NCBI GenBank assembly: GCA_963920765.1
Contig: OY987247.1
Coordinates: 12,558,471 to 12,622,470 of the forward strand
DNA from: Ulota crispa
Taxonomy: Eukaryota; Streptophyta; Bryopsida; Orthotrichales; Orthotrichaceae
Reading direction: 5' to 3'
Length of the DNA: 64,000 bases
The notes beneath the pieces were generated by a model. The model saw only the letters and a program-made list of their open reading frames with translations, was not told the DNA's origin and did not search any database. Made by a program: the position numbers and the translations under genes. Positions 1 through 12,600 of this stretch are shown here, in pieces (the first letter of the stretch is position 1; each line of letters opens with the position of its first letter).

Positions 1-77
1 ATTCAGAAGATGCAGAAGACAACCAAGATATTCATGACGAGCAAACTTGGCACATACCGGAGGATGTGCAGGTTTAG
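1..77 (+). CDS. 3' tail of an unidentified reading frame (partial)
   Basis: From position 3 an open frame runs to a TAG at 75-77 and encodes about 24 residues rich in Asp, Glu and Gln, ending TWHIPEDVQV. A plant-type poly(A) signal AATAAA follows at 152-157, so this could be the last codons of a gene or of a transposon protein whose body lies left of the window. Nothing in the short tail identifies a family, and chance openness cannot be excluded. Confidence 0.3.
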   Translation, partial: SEDAEDNQDIHDEQTWHIPEDVQV

Positions 78-299
78 AGAGGGTGCATGTCCTGATGGAC
101 TTCCCTCCATCATGTAAATACTTGTTATTTCTTTATATTTGTGTTGATTTCAATAAATCAACAGTTGAGGCAAAAGGGGTGGTCGTGGTGAGGACCACGG
201 TTTGGTGACAACGCAGCGGCCATAGATTCCAATGCGCTGCGCCGTCTTGTCACATGCACAGCTCAGGGGGGTAGGTAGCGGGTTGGCTGGGCCAATTTC

Positions 300-440
300 C
301 TGCCTCACTAGCTGCCAAGCCGTGAGCCGCCATCACCGCTCGACGAGTTCGATGGGATTCGAACCCGGACCGGCGGGCGGCCAGAGACGATCGCTTTTCC
401 AGCCAACCAAGTCCACGACTTGGCAACTGAAGACAAGCGT
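300..440 (-). mobile_element. tRNA-like sequence, possible tRNA-derived SINE head
   Basis: On the minus strand, 364-354 reads GGTTCGAATCC, a perfect RNA polymerase III B-box (T-arm). About 40 bases upstream, 417-392, lies a D-arm/A-box-like stretch (GGACTTGGTTGGCTGG then AAAAGCG). The acceptor and T stems do not pair fully, so it is not an intact tRNA gene. The spacing fits a tRNA-derived SINE or a decayed tRNA. GC is higher than in the flanks. A short perfect hairpin (GTGGTC/GACCAC) lies downstream at about 180-200. No poly(A) tail or target duplication was recognised. Confidence 0.4.
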
Positions 441-449
441 TTGACGCTA

Positions 450-2300
450 TTATATGCTCGCAAGAGCACGTGGCCATTTTACGATGGTGTTTATTTTGTA
501 ATTTAATCATTTTCATATGTTTATCTAGAGATTTTGGAAGGCTCATATATTTTGCCTTTGTTTGAATAAAAATACTAAGGATTTAGAAGTCAATGGGAAA
601 GGTGTGAAAGGAAAAGGGTTTTGGCATCTATGGTGGGGTTAGGATAAGGAGGAGCATGGGCTGATGTGCCCCACCTCCCTACCTTAGATAGGGTCGAAAT
701 TGTGGAGGAAAGATCCCTTAGTTGTTGGAAGTTAGTGTATGAGGGTTGGTGGGAAGAAAAAAAAAAATCCCGAAACTTGGAGAGGAGATTTTTTTCTGTG
801 TATACATGATTTTGAATTGAAATTTGAGGAGGTTGTTCCTTGTGTGATTACCTTTCCAAAATGAGTTTGCAAGTTTGATTTGGAGTTGTGATGCAAAGGT
901 TATGAGTGTTTGAATTTTGGAGTCAAAAAGCCAAACTATGAAGAAAGGCTGAGACTTCGACAAGCCATAACTTATGATCTGTATATCATTTTGCAACAAG
1001 ATTTGGAGAGAGTGTTTATCTTGTTATTGGCTTTCTAGAAAGTCTTTAAACTTGAAGTTTGAAGCTTGGACGAGAAAGTTATGGAAGTGTGAAGGTTTGG
1101 AGGTGGCTGCCCTTTTGTTAGGAGAAAGCCGAGATTTTGAAGAGCTACAACTTTTGGACAGTATGAGATTTTCTTCTCAAAATTTTAGGAGTGATAGTTT
1201 GTTGTCATAGCTTTTCAAATTGTCTTTAATCATTTCATTTGGAGTTTTATTGAAGAAGTTATAGTGGGTAGAAGTTGCGGGTTTGGGTGCTCTCTAAAAA
1301 ATTGAGACCCACACTTTGATTGACTAGAGCTTTCGGACAAAGTTTTGTTTTGAAGTGCAAATTTTATGGATTGAAGCCAGTGATATCATCTTTCTAAATT
1401 GATATCACGTTTCTATGGGTGATGTATAGAACAAAAGTTATAGAGGTTTTTAGAGGCAGTGTTTAGTTTGTAAAGAGGAAGAAGAGCCTCTACTTTGAAC
1501 TTGCATAACTTTTGGACAGTATCTTAGATTGAGTTGAAATTTAGAGGGATGTTAGAAGGTTAGGAGAGCTTTTCAAATTGCTATTACACTTAGCATTTGA
1601 ATCTTTGAGCCATCTGTGGCATTAGATAGAAGGTTGCTGCCTTTTCTAGGACTTGTTATTTGTGATTTTCCCCATTGTTTTTATTAAAACATGAAGACTT
1701 GAAGACTTGAAGACATGAAGATTTGAAGATCTGAAGATATGAAGATTTCAAGAGGAATGTTTTGGGTTTATTTTTTTATGTATGTGTGGGATGTGGCTTT
1801 GTTATTCCTAGCCGGTTTTGGAGGCTCGTTTGTCAATTCATTTCCATTCTGTTTTGTAAACCTTGTTGCGGGCAGTTTGGGTTAAACCAAACTTAACCCC
1901 ATTTATTGTCGTGGTGACGAAGTGGGATTGATCACCCACATGGTCGAGACTTGCTCTGTTCTCACGATCTGGAGTTTTGGCCAGCAGATCGTGAATTTGA
2001 TTTTAGGATCCCGTCATACGGACGGCAGCTCGTGTCTGCTGTCCCGATCTACCCGTCCCGTATCCAGTGGGCTCTTATCCCTACCTTGACCCTTATACCC
2101 TTAGAGCCAGCCACAGGATAGGCCAACGGAAGACTGAAGACTAAAGATTTGAAGAGAAGATCAAGATTGACAACGTTTTCAGTCGGCAACGCACGATCGC
2201 AGCAAGACACCCTGCGTGTTCCCAAGGCGCGCTCCTCTCAACCCGACAACGCATTGCATCTACAATACAATCGCATCAGTATAGTCCCTAATTAGATGTA
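450..2300. other. non-coding, repeat-like region without a recognisable gene
   Basis: Long-frame coding is absent. Phrases such as CTTTTGGACAGTAT and AGCTTTTCAAATTG recur with variation (about 1150-1230 and 1510-1590), suggesting an old internally repetitive element. A short tandem array of 8-9 bp units based on TGAAGACT covers 1690-1750, and a related phrase recurs near 2130-2150. The 1860-2290 part is GC-richer. It may be a remnant of a larger transposon, but no ends or protein motifs could be placed. Confidence 0.35.
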
Positions 2301-3809
2301 GCACTCTATCACTAATCAACAACCATGGAACAACTAGGAAACTACTCATTAATGTGCACAAATTCCAACCAAAATAAGAATGGTATTGGGAGCTGCAACG
2401 CAGGCAGCCTAAATATGAATTTTATTAATGATTTAATTTAATTCTATCAAGAGTCGTTTTATAGTATTACTAGAGTAGTAAAGAAGGAGTCGTTTATTCA
2501 TATGACTCACATACAACTCTAAGTCAAAGATGTCAAATTGCTCTGACGACAACAAAGATTTCATCTGATCATGGACCCAAAATTGTTCATCCCAAAATGT
2601 ACACAACAGACCTCATTCCTCAAGTCAAATAAACAACTACACTACAACTGCTACAACTTCAACCATGACCAGAGTCGCTTTGTTGTCGTTGTGCAGTTGT
2701 TTAGGACAGTAAGTCGTTTGCTGTCAATCAGATTTACCAATGTTTTCTTCTAGTGACAAGTCCAAATACAGATATAGAGTGATAAATTTGTGTGCCAAAA
2801 TTGCAAGTGCAACAACAAGTTCTGTTTCAAAACATAGACATAGTGCCTTGACAAGAACAACATGAATTTCATGTATTCCAAAGTGCAGCACAAGGCCCTC
2901 ATGACAATGACAAAAACTAGAGGGTTTAACTTGAACCATACAAGGGTGGGAGGTTCTTCATGCCATTTCAAAATTCAATGACCACAACAAAACCTCAGTT
3001 CACAAAGAGAGAATTCAGCACAAATAGGAGCACTTCAATGCTTCCACCATAAAACCACTTAGTCATTTCATTAGTTATTTTTTGTCAATTTCATATCATC
3101 CATCCTCCTAGCTTTCACGACACCTGTTGTCCACTAATTGATCAATCTCAAAAGAAAAGAACCATAAACTCTAGCTTTGAGCTTATTGCTCTCGCAAGAA
3201 GAGAATGCATAAGAAAAATTTGCAAAAAAATGAACCCCTCAATAGTCCATCCAATATTTTTTGCCCAAAATCAATGAACCCATGTTGCACGCTTTAATCA
3301 CACATGTCCTATAAAAAAGGGGTAAATTGCTCTATACCTAGCTTACATAGCGGACATTGAATCCAGCTTTAGATACCTTGCAGGAGCATAAACTTTTGGC
3401 ACTATGAAAAATCTCAGCTGCATCTACTACCCCCAATAAAAGTATTTAATTTTTTAAAATATTAACCACCCTATTGCAGAACTAAAAAAAATGTAATACC
3501 CATTATTAAACCCTACCCTTCATTATTTATAAAGACCCCATGCCTATTAAAGTGACTCTATTTTATTTCCAAACCATGTCAAAAATTTAGGACCAAGGCA
3601 ATTGAAACAACCCTTCATTTGATTGCACGTGTACCTAAAGAAAACGGGGAGTGCACTCCCTAAGCATGTTAGACAGGAGGCTTGAGACAAAGATGTTTTG
3701 TAATGTAACAAACCTCAACTTGGTTTTTGAATGTTGAAATTCTTTTGAATAAATAGCACTTTTAAATAGTCTGTCACTCATATTTTAAGTGCTTGTAACC
3801 TAATTTTGT
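2301..3809. other. gene-free stretch, nothing recognised
   Basis: AT-rich DNA with stops in all frames. Only short chance frames occur (for example 2571-2753 and 2724-2971), with no domain, repeat or codon pattern supporting them. No tRNA, rRNA or transposon ends were identified. Confidence 0.5.
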
Positions 3810-3813
3810 TTAA

Positions 3814-4171
3814 CCCCTAAACGTTGAGGATGACAAAAAACGTCCTCCGGCTTTGAAAAAATATTTTGTGATTCAGAATAAAGTTGTTTTTCATCTGATT
3901 TTTTTTCAAAAGTGACCATAAACACATGGTCCATCATGGAAGATAAAATTACCTCTTGAGATGCATTCATTTTTTTTAGTAACCCAAATTGTGATAAGAT
4001 TCAGAAACATGGTGTTAGCTCTGAAGCTGTCCTTCTTGTAATTTTCATAAGGGCACCATGCACTGTTGACTTTTCCAACTTTTTGAAGTAATACTACTAG
4101 TGCCCATGTGCAAAACACTGTAGAATGCTACAGGCAAGGCAAGCCACAGTTATCCATTTGTCCTTTAAGGG
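3814..4171. mobile_element. TTAA-flanked MITE candidate, about 358 bp
   Basis: The left end is TTAA followed by CCCCTAAACGTTGAGGATGAC without its last base, and the right end is TTTGTCCTTTAAGGG followed by TTAA. The ends resemble those of families A and C described below (CCC(C/T)TAAAGGAC), and TTAA occurs at both borders (810-813 within 3810-3813, and 4172-4175). The terminal inverted repeats match imperfectly. The interior has no coding capacity and no second copy was noticed here. Confidence 0.45.
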
Positions 4172-4357
4172 TTAATGTCCAACTTCCCTACTCCTTAGCT
4201 TGGGTAAGTGTTGATGTGCCCAACCTTTGCTTGCTTCCTCCATTGTTTATCATAGTAAATATTGACAAAAGCTACTATAGTCTTGGTAAATTTTTAAACA
4301 ATATGAAATGTCAAGAAATTGGTATGGGCCAATCTAATTGCACTATCTAGTGTAGTC

Positions 4358-4625
4358 ATATTTGCATAAATATCCCTGCTCTTTCGAAATTGCACAAATA
4401 CCCTTCAACCATAATTTTGAGACATTTACTTGTTATGCTTGTACTTCCTTCATGACCAATGTTGGAGAAGGGAATGTAATGAAACAAAAAAGAAGCAATG
4501 TGCACACAAAGGAAGAAAGGAAGTGACATACACAAAAATATAAACCCCTAAAAATTTTGGTCCAAAGATATTTGTGCAATTTCTAAAAAAGCAAGGGTGT
4601 CTATGCAAATATTGCAAACTTCATA
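4358..4625. mobile_element. foldback MITE, family D, copy 1
   Basis: Family D is a roughly 270-330 bp element whose two halves are inverted copies of each other: one arm reads AAATACCCTT..ACCATAAT, the other the complement (GGTCCAAAGATATTTGTG). This copy has the arms TTTGCATAAATATCCCTGC and GCAAGGGTGTCTATGCAAAT. Related copies lie at 42130, 59040, 61941 and 62173. It is non-coding and resembles a palindromic non-autonomous DNA transposon. The outer tips are missing or decayed here, and no target duplication is clear. Confidence 0.6.
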
Positions 4626-4639
4626 GCAGCGTTCTTTAA

Positions 4640-4800
4640 ATTGACTAAATTTTGCAAGATTATTAACAAAATTTTCATGCAACTAAAAAAAATGTAAACT
4701 TTTTAGTGTTAAATTTGAAAATTTTAGTTTTTAGCAGTGTTTTTAGTACTAAAAGTGATATTTGGGATCACTGCATGAGAGGTATCATTGCAATTTTCCC
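4640..4800 (-). repeat. dispersed repeat K, copy 1
   Basis: Read on the minus strand, this stretch matches 37550-37740: both contain AGTGATCCCAAATAT, CACTTTTAG, an ACTGCTAAA phrase and GTTTTCAAATTTGACA-like sequence (TTTTCAAATTTAACAC here) in the same order. It is an unclassified dispersed repeat. The element has no coding content and its borders are uncertain. Confidence 0.45.
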
Positions 4801-5639
4801 TTAAATAAACGAGGTTGATATTTATCAATTTAGTGTTGATAGTCACATATACAAGAGTGTAATGCACGTTCATTTCATTTATTTGATGTAAACACTTGCA
4901 AGGATTTGTTTGTGCTTGATAGGCACAATATTATTGGCCTTCAAAACTTAAAATGGTGAACGTTAATCAAGGTCTTCTCATATAATGAAGATTGTTCAGA
5001 AAATCTAATCACACAGAGACCTAAACGCTTATTTCATGTAGTGTATCCAATATAAAATTTGTTGAAAGACTACAATTCATAAGAACATCTCCAATGATCA
5101 TACTGAAGCCTACTTGTTACGTATTATGCTTCATGCAGTGTATCCAATAAAACTTAAGCATTAAGCAAAAGAAGTTCCAGAAAACAGTTCCAACACATAA
5201 TAAATAGCAACAACCTTCCTTCGCAAGAAATATACAAAAAAAGGGTAGAGTAACTTGGTATGCAGTTATATGAAAGTATGGACACCCTTTGAGTACAGAA
5301 AGTGTCACGACTTGACGGCAACAATGGGAGGGCATGTTTCAAATAATGTAGTTACTCTAACTATGACAGTTGTCAGATGAATCAGTGCATCCGAAAAACC
5401 TTGTTTGAAATCACCTGACGCCAGAACTAGATTATTTGAAGCTTGCTCATAGTGCTATTACGACGCATGAAAAAAGGATTTAAGGAAGAAAGTGAACTCA
5501 CAGTTCCCTTCCAATCTAACCAGCCCCAAATGATCCTCGTCAAACTTGTCATTTGTCCTGAGATCACTCGCTCGGGACAAAAGCCAAGCAAAATAGAAGT
5601 TGACAAGGATTGACAAACTAGGGTGGCAAATAAATTCCT
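4801..5639. other. gene-free stretch downstream of SIZ1
   Basis: AT-rich DNA with no supported reading frame. Base composition becomes more balanced after about 5460, approaching the SIZ1 3' region. No terminator, RNA gene or transposon end was recognised. Confidence 0.4.
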
Positions 5640-6631
5640 CTAAAGTAAAAAGTCACCCTTTGCTTTCCAACTATATACAATAATCAAGGGTGAAATCGCT
5701 GCTACTCCAAACTAACCTATATTGTACAATTTCATAATACAGAGTCGACAAAAGGAGTAGGGGCATTGAACCAGTTCGCCAGTACTCGATGTCCACAGCA
5801 GTAAAGGTACAACCCTGACGAAGAATTACAAGGGTCACGTGATGTCGCGCAACAGAATCTCCACACATGCCCAAGTCCTGCAGCCCCAAATAAAGTGCCA
5901 TTGTTTCCAGTGAGAACCATGTCACTGAAATCAGTAAGAACTCGACTCTTGAAAGACATCTCAAGAGCCCTTAATTGAACCGCTAGGAGTTCGAACAAAT
6001 ACAAACTGGAGATTATTACAACTGAAAGCAAAACCTATTTCGCACGTAAGGGATCTGATTGTGCAGAAAAAACTGTTGCTTTCCGGTTACTGGTAAAACA
6101 ACAGCGGACGTAATAAGACTACAATTTCATGCAAATTCTGGACACGAGAGACGGCTGGAAGGAACCCTTGCTACTAAACTGGGAAGTGAATCGAAAAAGA
6201 GATGCTGATTAACAGTAGACACAATACGTACAACCCTCGCTAATGATACTGCCTCGGGATACAAACGGGCTTCTGTTAGTACTCCCAGGCATGTTCACAA
6301 CATGATATATGGAAGTCATAAAACCAGATTTTATATGAATTGACAACAGACAATTCGCAATTTAAGTACGTGTCATGAAAGAGAGTTTAGCCCTTGTTTT
6401 GTGGTGATATCCAGGCAGATTACCTGGTGTCAGGAGACCATCCGGATATAGATGTTAGCAGAAGTCACCAGATGTGAATGTCCACCATATCCCTTCCGTT
6501 CCCAGAGAAAGTGCTGCGCCTCGGTAAATTACAACAGTTTCCTGGAGAACTTGGTGTTGGTGCAGAATCGAGAATTTGCAGTTTGAACATTCTGGTGACA
6601 GGCCACCAGCAGAACAGTAGGAAAACCTAAA
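5640..6631 (-). other. SIZ1: SIZ1 3' untranslated / downstream region
   Basis: This stretch lies directly downstream of the SIZ1 stop codon on the minus strand. Its base composition is like the exons and distinct from the AT-rich flank that begins near 5600. The frames inside (for example 5671-5964 and 5732-6031) are overlapping and unsupported. The exact poly(A) site cannot be read. An additional 3' UTR intron is possible. Confidence 0.45.
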
Positions 6632-9600
6632 CTACTCCGAATCATCCATCCGAACTTGGCGATAGACTCTCCGTGCATGCATAGGGCTGCTACGTGGCCT
6701 TACTGGAAAAGGATGGCCGTCTGCGGTAAAATGACTGCGAACTGGAGGCCGTGAGTCCATTAAGCGTTGGGACGATCCATTGCTACCCAGACCTAGCATT
6801 ACAGTTGTTAACAAAATCAACACCAAGGACAATGAAGCCAAAAAAAAAAGGATCGAAACAGGTGAAAGTAATTGCGGAACACCCTCTCTATATGGACCTG
6901 TAGAAAGACCCATGAAGAGAGGGATCTAATTTACATCGTCAAAACAGAGAGACCTGCCACGCAAGCTGAAAATTCAACATGAACCAGAATCTGACTCACC
7001 TCTTCCATGGTTATCAAATTCAGCAACTCTGGGTTGCAAGATTGGCGATAACCGTTCTACTGAGCTAGTGCGTATACTTCGTGTTGGAGTTGGTTCCACA
7101 AAATTATCTCCTCCGCCCAGGCTGAGTGAAAACCAAGAATTTTCAATATCTTCTTCAGGAAGTACTGGTACGCGTATGTTTTCTTGAACCTGCAAAAAAA
7201 TTGTTATTGAATATTGATTTTCGTGCATTTACATTGTAAGAAATTTTCATGATCACAAGCAGAAGTACAAGGAATGTCGTACTGATCCATTAAATAAACA
7301 AAAGGAAGCATAAAATCAAAATGTGCTTCAAACACGCTAAGCAAGAGTATATTTGTTGTGTAAATGATTCGGGTTTCAAGTTCACCGACAAGCCAATTTT
7401 AAATTACGGTTTTCCAGCAACAATACCTCTGCTCGAGCTGGTTGAGCTGGCAGAAAGTTTTGTAGCGGCGAAGCAGTTGTGTCACTGTCCATACTGCCGC
7501 CCTCAGCGGCTCCATAATGCCTGTAACTTTTCCACCCAGACTGCAATGAATCATCTCGAATAAGAGAAGTAGACAAGAATCCAGAACCAGCTACAGCTGG
7601 TACAGGAGTTGGCCGCACAGGAGGAGGATGCTGGTGCACAACCGCCTCTGGCTGAGACCCATAAAATCTGTATTCCCCATTTCTATGATTTTCAGTAGGC
7701 ATTCCCCAGAAGCTGTTGCTGTCTAACTGTAAGCCCAACCCACTGTTGTAGCTCGTTCCCTCATCAGGCAGGGCCATGCCAACTCGAGTGCTCAAGAGAG
7801 GGTTGAATGGGAGAGAGCCTGAGTTGCTCGCCAGTGTGACATCGGCACTTTCTAAACCAAGGGCGAGCCCTGATGAATCACCATTTGTATCGTTGGGTAT
7901 ACTAATCTCTGAAGAACGCAATCTCCCATTGCCAACAACATCAGACTCCGCATACATTGATGCACCAGAAGAACCGACAACAGCTTCTTCTTCTGCTCCT
8001 TCATCGTCTGTATCACTGAGAACTATGACATCGGCTCCATCTACAGGGTCGCCACCGCTAGTTTGCCACCCTCCCGCAGGAGGTTCCTGTGGTCTTGACG
8101 AGAACTCGAGTTCATCGTTATCGTCCATGGAAACAGCATTCTTCTCGCTTGGATCTTGATTCACACTGTGTTCATCCTCGTCACCCTTAAGGTTGCTGTC
8201 AGTAGCACTGCTACTTCTAGTTGGCCTAGGTAAGGTCATGACTTGCTGACTAGGACCGCCATTCAAGCGCTTAGTGCCATTCAGAGCCCAATGACCCTCG
8301 GGGGTGCGTTTGAACCGCAAAGAGCCGTGTTCATGAGAAGACAATCCCTCTTCAACTTTGACATGATTAGTAAGTGGAGCAGGGACTGGTTTGAATCCAT
8401 TAGCAACAACTGTTGCAGCACCAGCTGGTGACGGACGCCAAGGCTCTCCCATCCTGGCATTCCCTTCCAGTTTAGGCCGCCAAGAACCGTCAGCCTTCAG
8501 CTCCACTTCGGTAATGTCCTCATCCATAGTTTTCACCTAATACAAAAGCAACAAAAAAAAGTTAACTACCGACTGCATCTTAATTCGAACTAGAAAAGTA
8601 GCGTGCAAACCCATTTTCGGCGTATAACATACACATCCTGAGTAGAAAAGTTCCAACTGGCCGATCCAGTGGATGTATCAAGTACGCGTATAAATAGCAC
8701 TTGCAACCCTCAGATGCCAACGACAGTTCTAGTGGACTTGAGGCAGGATGCTAAGCATTCAAATTAAACTCGATATTGTATCTAGAGTTCCTCAAGATAG
8801 AAGTGAAAATCATTTTTGACTCGTACCGCATTTGTGATCCGATTGAAAAAATTATCGATAATCAGATGCTCAATAGAATAGTTTTTCAGGCAAATTGGAC
8901 ATTGCCACTGCACCACCCAAAAAATTCCAGAAAAATGTCAGTAAAGTATTGAAAGCAGCCATTCTTCCTGTCTTTACCCTCTGAATGCAAATACTCTCCT
9001 GAACATCTAGTTTTAATAAAAGCAGCAGCTGTTTCAACAATCAGGAAAGTCAAGTAAAGCTTAAAGGCTGGCACTCCAGATGTTTAAAATGAATCAAATT
9101 ACCTTTCGCGCTCGTTGATTGAGTTCCACATACGTATCAAGGTCAAAGCATCCCATGTGAAGACAGGGCTTAAAACGGCCAGCAACCTTGATGCGAGACC
9201 CACTCATCTGTGCATCACAAGTCCAAAACACCAGGAATACACAGATTTGTTACCCAGTAACTGTTTCAGCAAATGCTTCACTTCTCTCCTCCAGTGACCC
9301 CAAAAAAAGATGGAACCGATGTATATCTCTATCCAACTAAATGGATCAGGGCAAAACATTATGCACAGAAAACCTAGAAAAAAACACACCGAAAGTAAGG
9401 CAGATTACATAATAGCATGATTCTCACCGGACAGCGTAAGTTGACAGTGATGGACTCAGCTACGACTTCCAAATCGCTATCGCTGCCATCGTCATCACCA
9501 CCCACTTGACCACCTCCTCCATTGATGCATCGTCTGACTCGGGCCATTGCCTCCTCAAAAGGCTCTCCATCGTTCTCGTTCGGAATTAATTCCATGACCT

Positions 9601-12600
9601 TGAGGACATTGAAAATCCAAAGTACACAATCAGAGAGCCTAGTGAACAACCGATAAACTCTAGCAAGTCCCGGCTGATAATCAGAATCTACAACATCCAC
9701 GTGTTGCGTAAACCAGAACTAGGAACAAACATAGATGCAAAGTAAACACTCTCAGATCCTTGACAAATGTATTCTAATTGTAGAATACTATTCTATCATA
9801 AATTGAAATCGTTGTGAAAAATATTGCCGGCTACCACAGAATACAAACCTGCTCCAAAGAGAGTCGGCGAACAATTCGCACTCCCAAACAGAACAGGCGG
9901 GCATCATATGCTGACATAGTGAGCCTATTCAGTCCTTCCCTGGTACATACAGTAATCTGAAGACCAAAGACCCAACCACTATTAGCAATGATAGAATTGA
10001 TTATACAGAAAAAAAAACTCAAAAATTGCATCTACCAGAAACTAGACCCCAAATTGAACAGAGTGGACAAGACTTGGTGTTAATCATGAGTACACGTACA
10101 CCAGGTCCTTCATCCCGACCATTTGCTCCGAGGAGTTGTTGACCAGGTCGATTGGTAACACGCACGTTAATTCCTGCCATAGATAACAAAACGAGTCAAA
10201 TTCAATCAATCATCCGCAGTTATACACATTCACCAGGATCCTTGGCACTTTTGCATTTCGCTAAAACCAACTAAAACCTCCCAACGTTTGCAAGATTCTC
10301 AAATATAAACAATGTTAAGAACTTGTTATCCTACATTGCCAAATACTACTGGAAGCAACAACATCCTAAGAACAATTTAACGTACCATTAACTCGTAAAT
10401 CAGCGTAAGAAGGCCAATGTATGCGAAAAGAAACTTTGTCGCTCAAAAGAACGCACCAGACCTGAAAGCACAAATCATATCAGTTCAACCTTCAAACACA
10501 TAAGATATATTGCACACATAAGCAGAAAGCCGTATGCCTGGAACACCATTGGAACTTCCAAAATATGAGCGCACTACTAATAATGTAATACTATTACAGT
10601 GTCATCCATTGCAACCTCGTCAAATCCATCTCGTCTATGCTTCAGAAAGGACTCTGACAATAAAAGCCAGCTAGGTTAATACCTGCAGATCATAGTTTGG
10701 TTTCTGAAGAAATTCCCGATCTTGACGACTTAGAAAAAACGACTTTTCAATGCGCTGCAAAGGATTAGTCCTACATTCAAGAATCAACAGCAACAACTCT
10801 ATCAGAGCAGATACTGAAAGGTTAAATCCAGCCATCACAAGAAGAACCATCAAACTTGATGGGCTGAAACCAGAAATTCTTCGTAAATCTCACAAAACTC
10901 TAACCGTGCAGTTCCTCAGTTTATGTAATATAGCTGTATGAGAATGATAATCTGTCAGACGAGAAACATACCCGTCTGATTTGGATGTAGCAGAAGAAAC
11001 AAGCCTTGCAGGTAATAAAGGAGAAGAAACGGCTACAGAGAACCTGTCCAGAGCAAGAAAACATAAACTTTCAGAATGACCATGACCACAACGAGAATCA
11101 GAAACAACTAAAAACCATTCAAAAAGCGTGAAATTAGAAAAGATACTCACGGATCACCACGGGCAATGCGACAAAGCTCGCAGTAGAAATTCGGAGGCAC
11201 TTCGGCTTGAACACCGTCTACTGGTTTCTCTGGAATGACGACGCAACTCATATGTTGCCAGACCCGACAACTAGGATCATCACACTGTAAATGCAACAAC
11301 TTACCCATTCAGACCTAAACTAACAGTGACTTCAATAGTTAAGGCTATTAAAGGAAACAGTTAATTACCCAGCAGAGAAGCGTGGATGATGAAGACTGTC
11401 AATTCTAATACAGGAATCACAAGCTCACAATAGCTTGCCAAGCACCACCGCAAACAATACATACGGAAACGGGAAGGGGGAAAGTATTGAAAAGGTTAAG
11501 GAACACAGCAGCTCAGTAAACATGCAAATCAGAAGAACATGAACACAGAGATTTGAAAAAGAAAGACCTGGATCATAGTTCCAGTTTCCACTGCACTTCC
11601 ACAAGGGCACCGAGTTTTCATCTCGTCGCTGACCATATGCCCCTCAGGCCCAGCTGAAGGGTATCCGCTGCTGGATCCAGATTTAGCAGATTTATGCTTA
11701 GATAATTCAGTTCCAGAATTCCGAAGTTTCCTGTCAGATTCCAGAAACATTTTACTTCGTAAGAAAAAGAACATGCACAAATTAAAACGAGTAAACTACC
11801 TTGGCGCTTAACAAGGCAAGGTCTCTGATGCGGATTCCTTCCCCACAAACAAGTCAAAGATGAGCAATAACGATGGAATCAGAAGCTCTCAAATTAATCC
11901 TAAAGAAAAATTTATTTCAAAGTTTCCTTGTGAAAAGTACCGAAATGCTTCAACTCATAGAGTACAATGACAATTCTCTCAAGGACATGCTTTCGATCCA
12001 GGTCCACAGCAGATATTTCACATCTCTCCAAGATGTGCAGGAAAAAAGAATGGGAAGAACGCACCTATATTGATCATCAATGATGGCAATGGCTTCTTCC
12101 CTTGAGACAACTTTCTTGCTACTTTTAGGGCCTGTAAAATTAATCCAAAGTATAGAACATGTTCCAAGAGTCAACAAAGCGGTTCTTAACATGCTTCCAT
12201 GACGTAGTTCACCAATGCACCGCCTCCCCTCAATCTCAATATCCATCATTAGCACCAGAAGATGCCACAACTACAAATAGCACCACATGATACTAGTAGG
12301 CAGCATAACTCCAAACACTAGCATCAACTCATCACATACCACACCAAAATGACACCCCTGAACCAATTAGCTACACACCTCTCGTTAACGCTTGCTTGTC
12401 CACAGGATTGATCAAGCCCATAATCTTGTCCATAAGGATCTGCTCAGCCCACAGTTCAATAAGTCATATGCATAAATTGGCGAAGATGAAAACCCTACTA
12501 CGCCAAACAGGATATTGGACACTGGCATAATCCAATTCCTAGAGAAAGCCAAAACAGAATATATTCCAAAACTAAAAACTAATAAAAATACCTCAAAGAA

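Noticed and set aside
300-440. A functional tRNA gene
   Set aside because: The B-box is perfect but the acceptor stem and most of the T stem do not pair.
7776-8159. 127-residue plus-strand frame
   Set aside because: It lies antisense to the large SIZ1 coding exon (7427-8536), whose minus-strand frame is supported by family motifs and splice phase.
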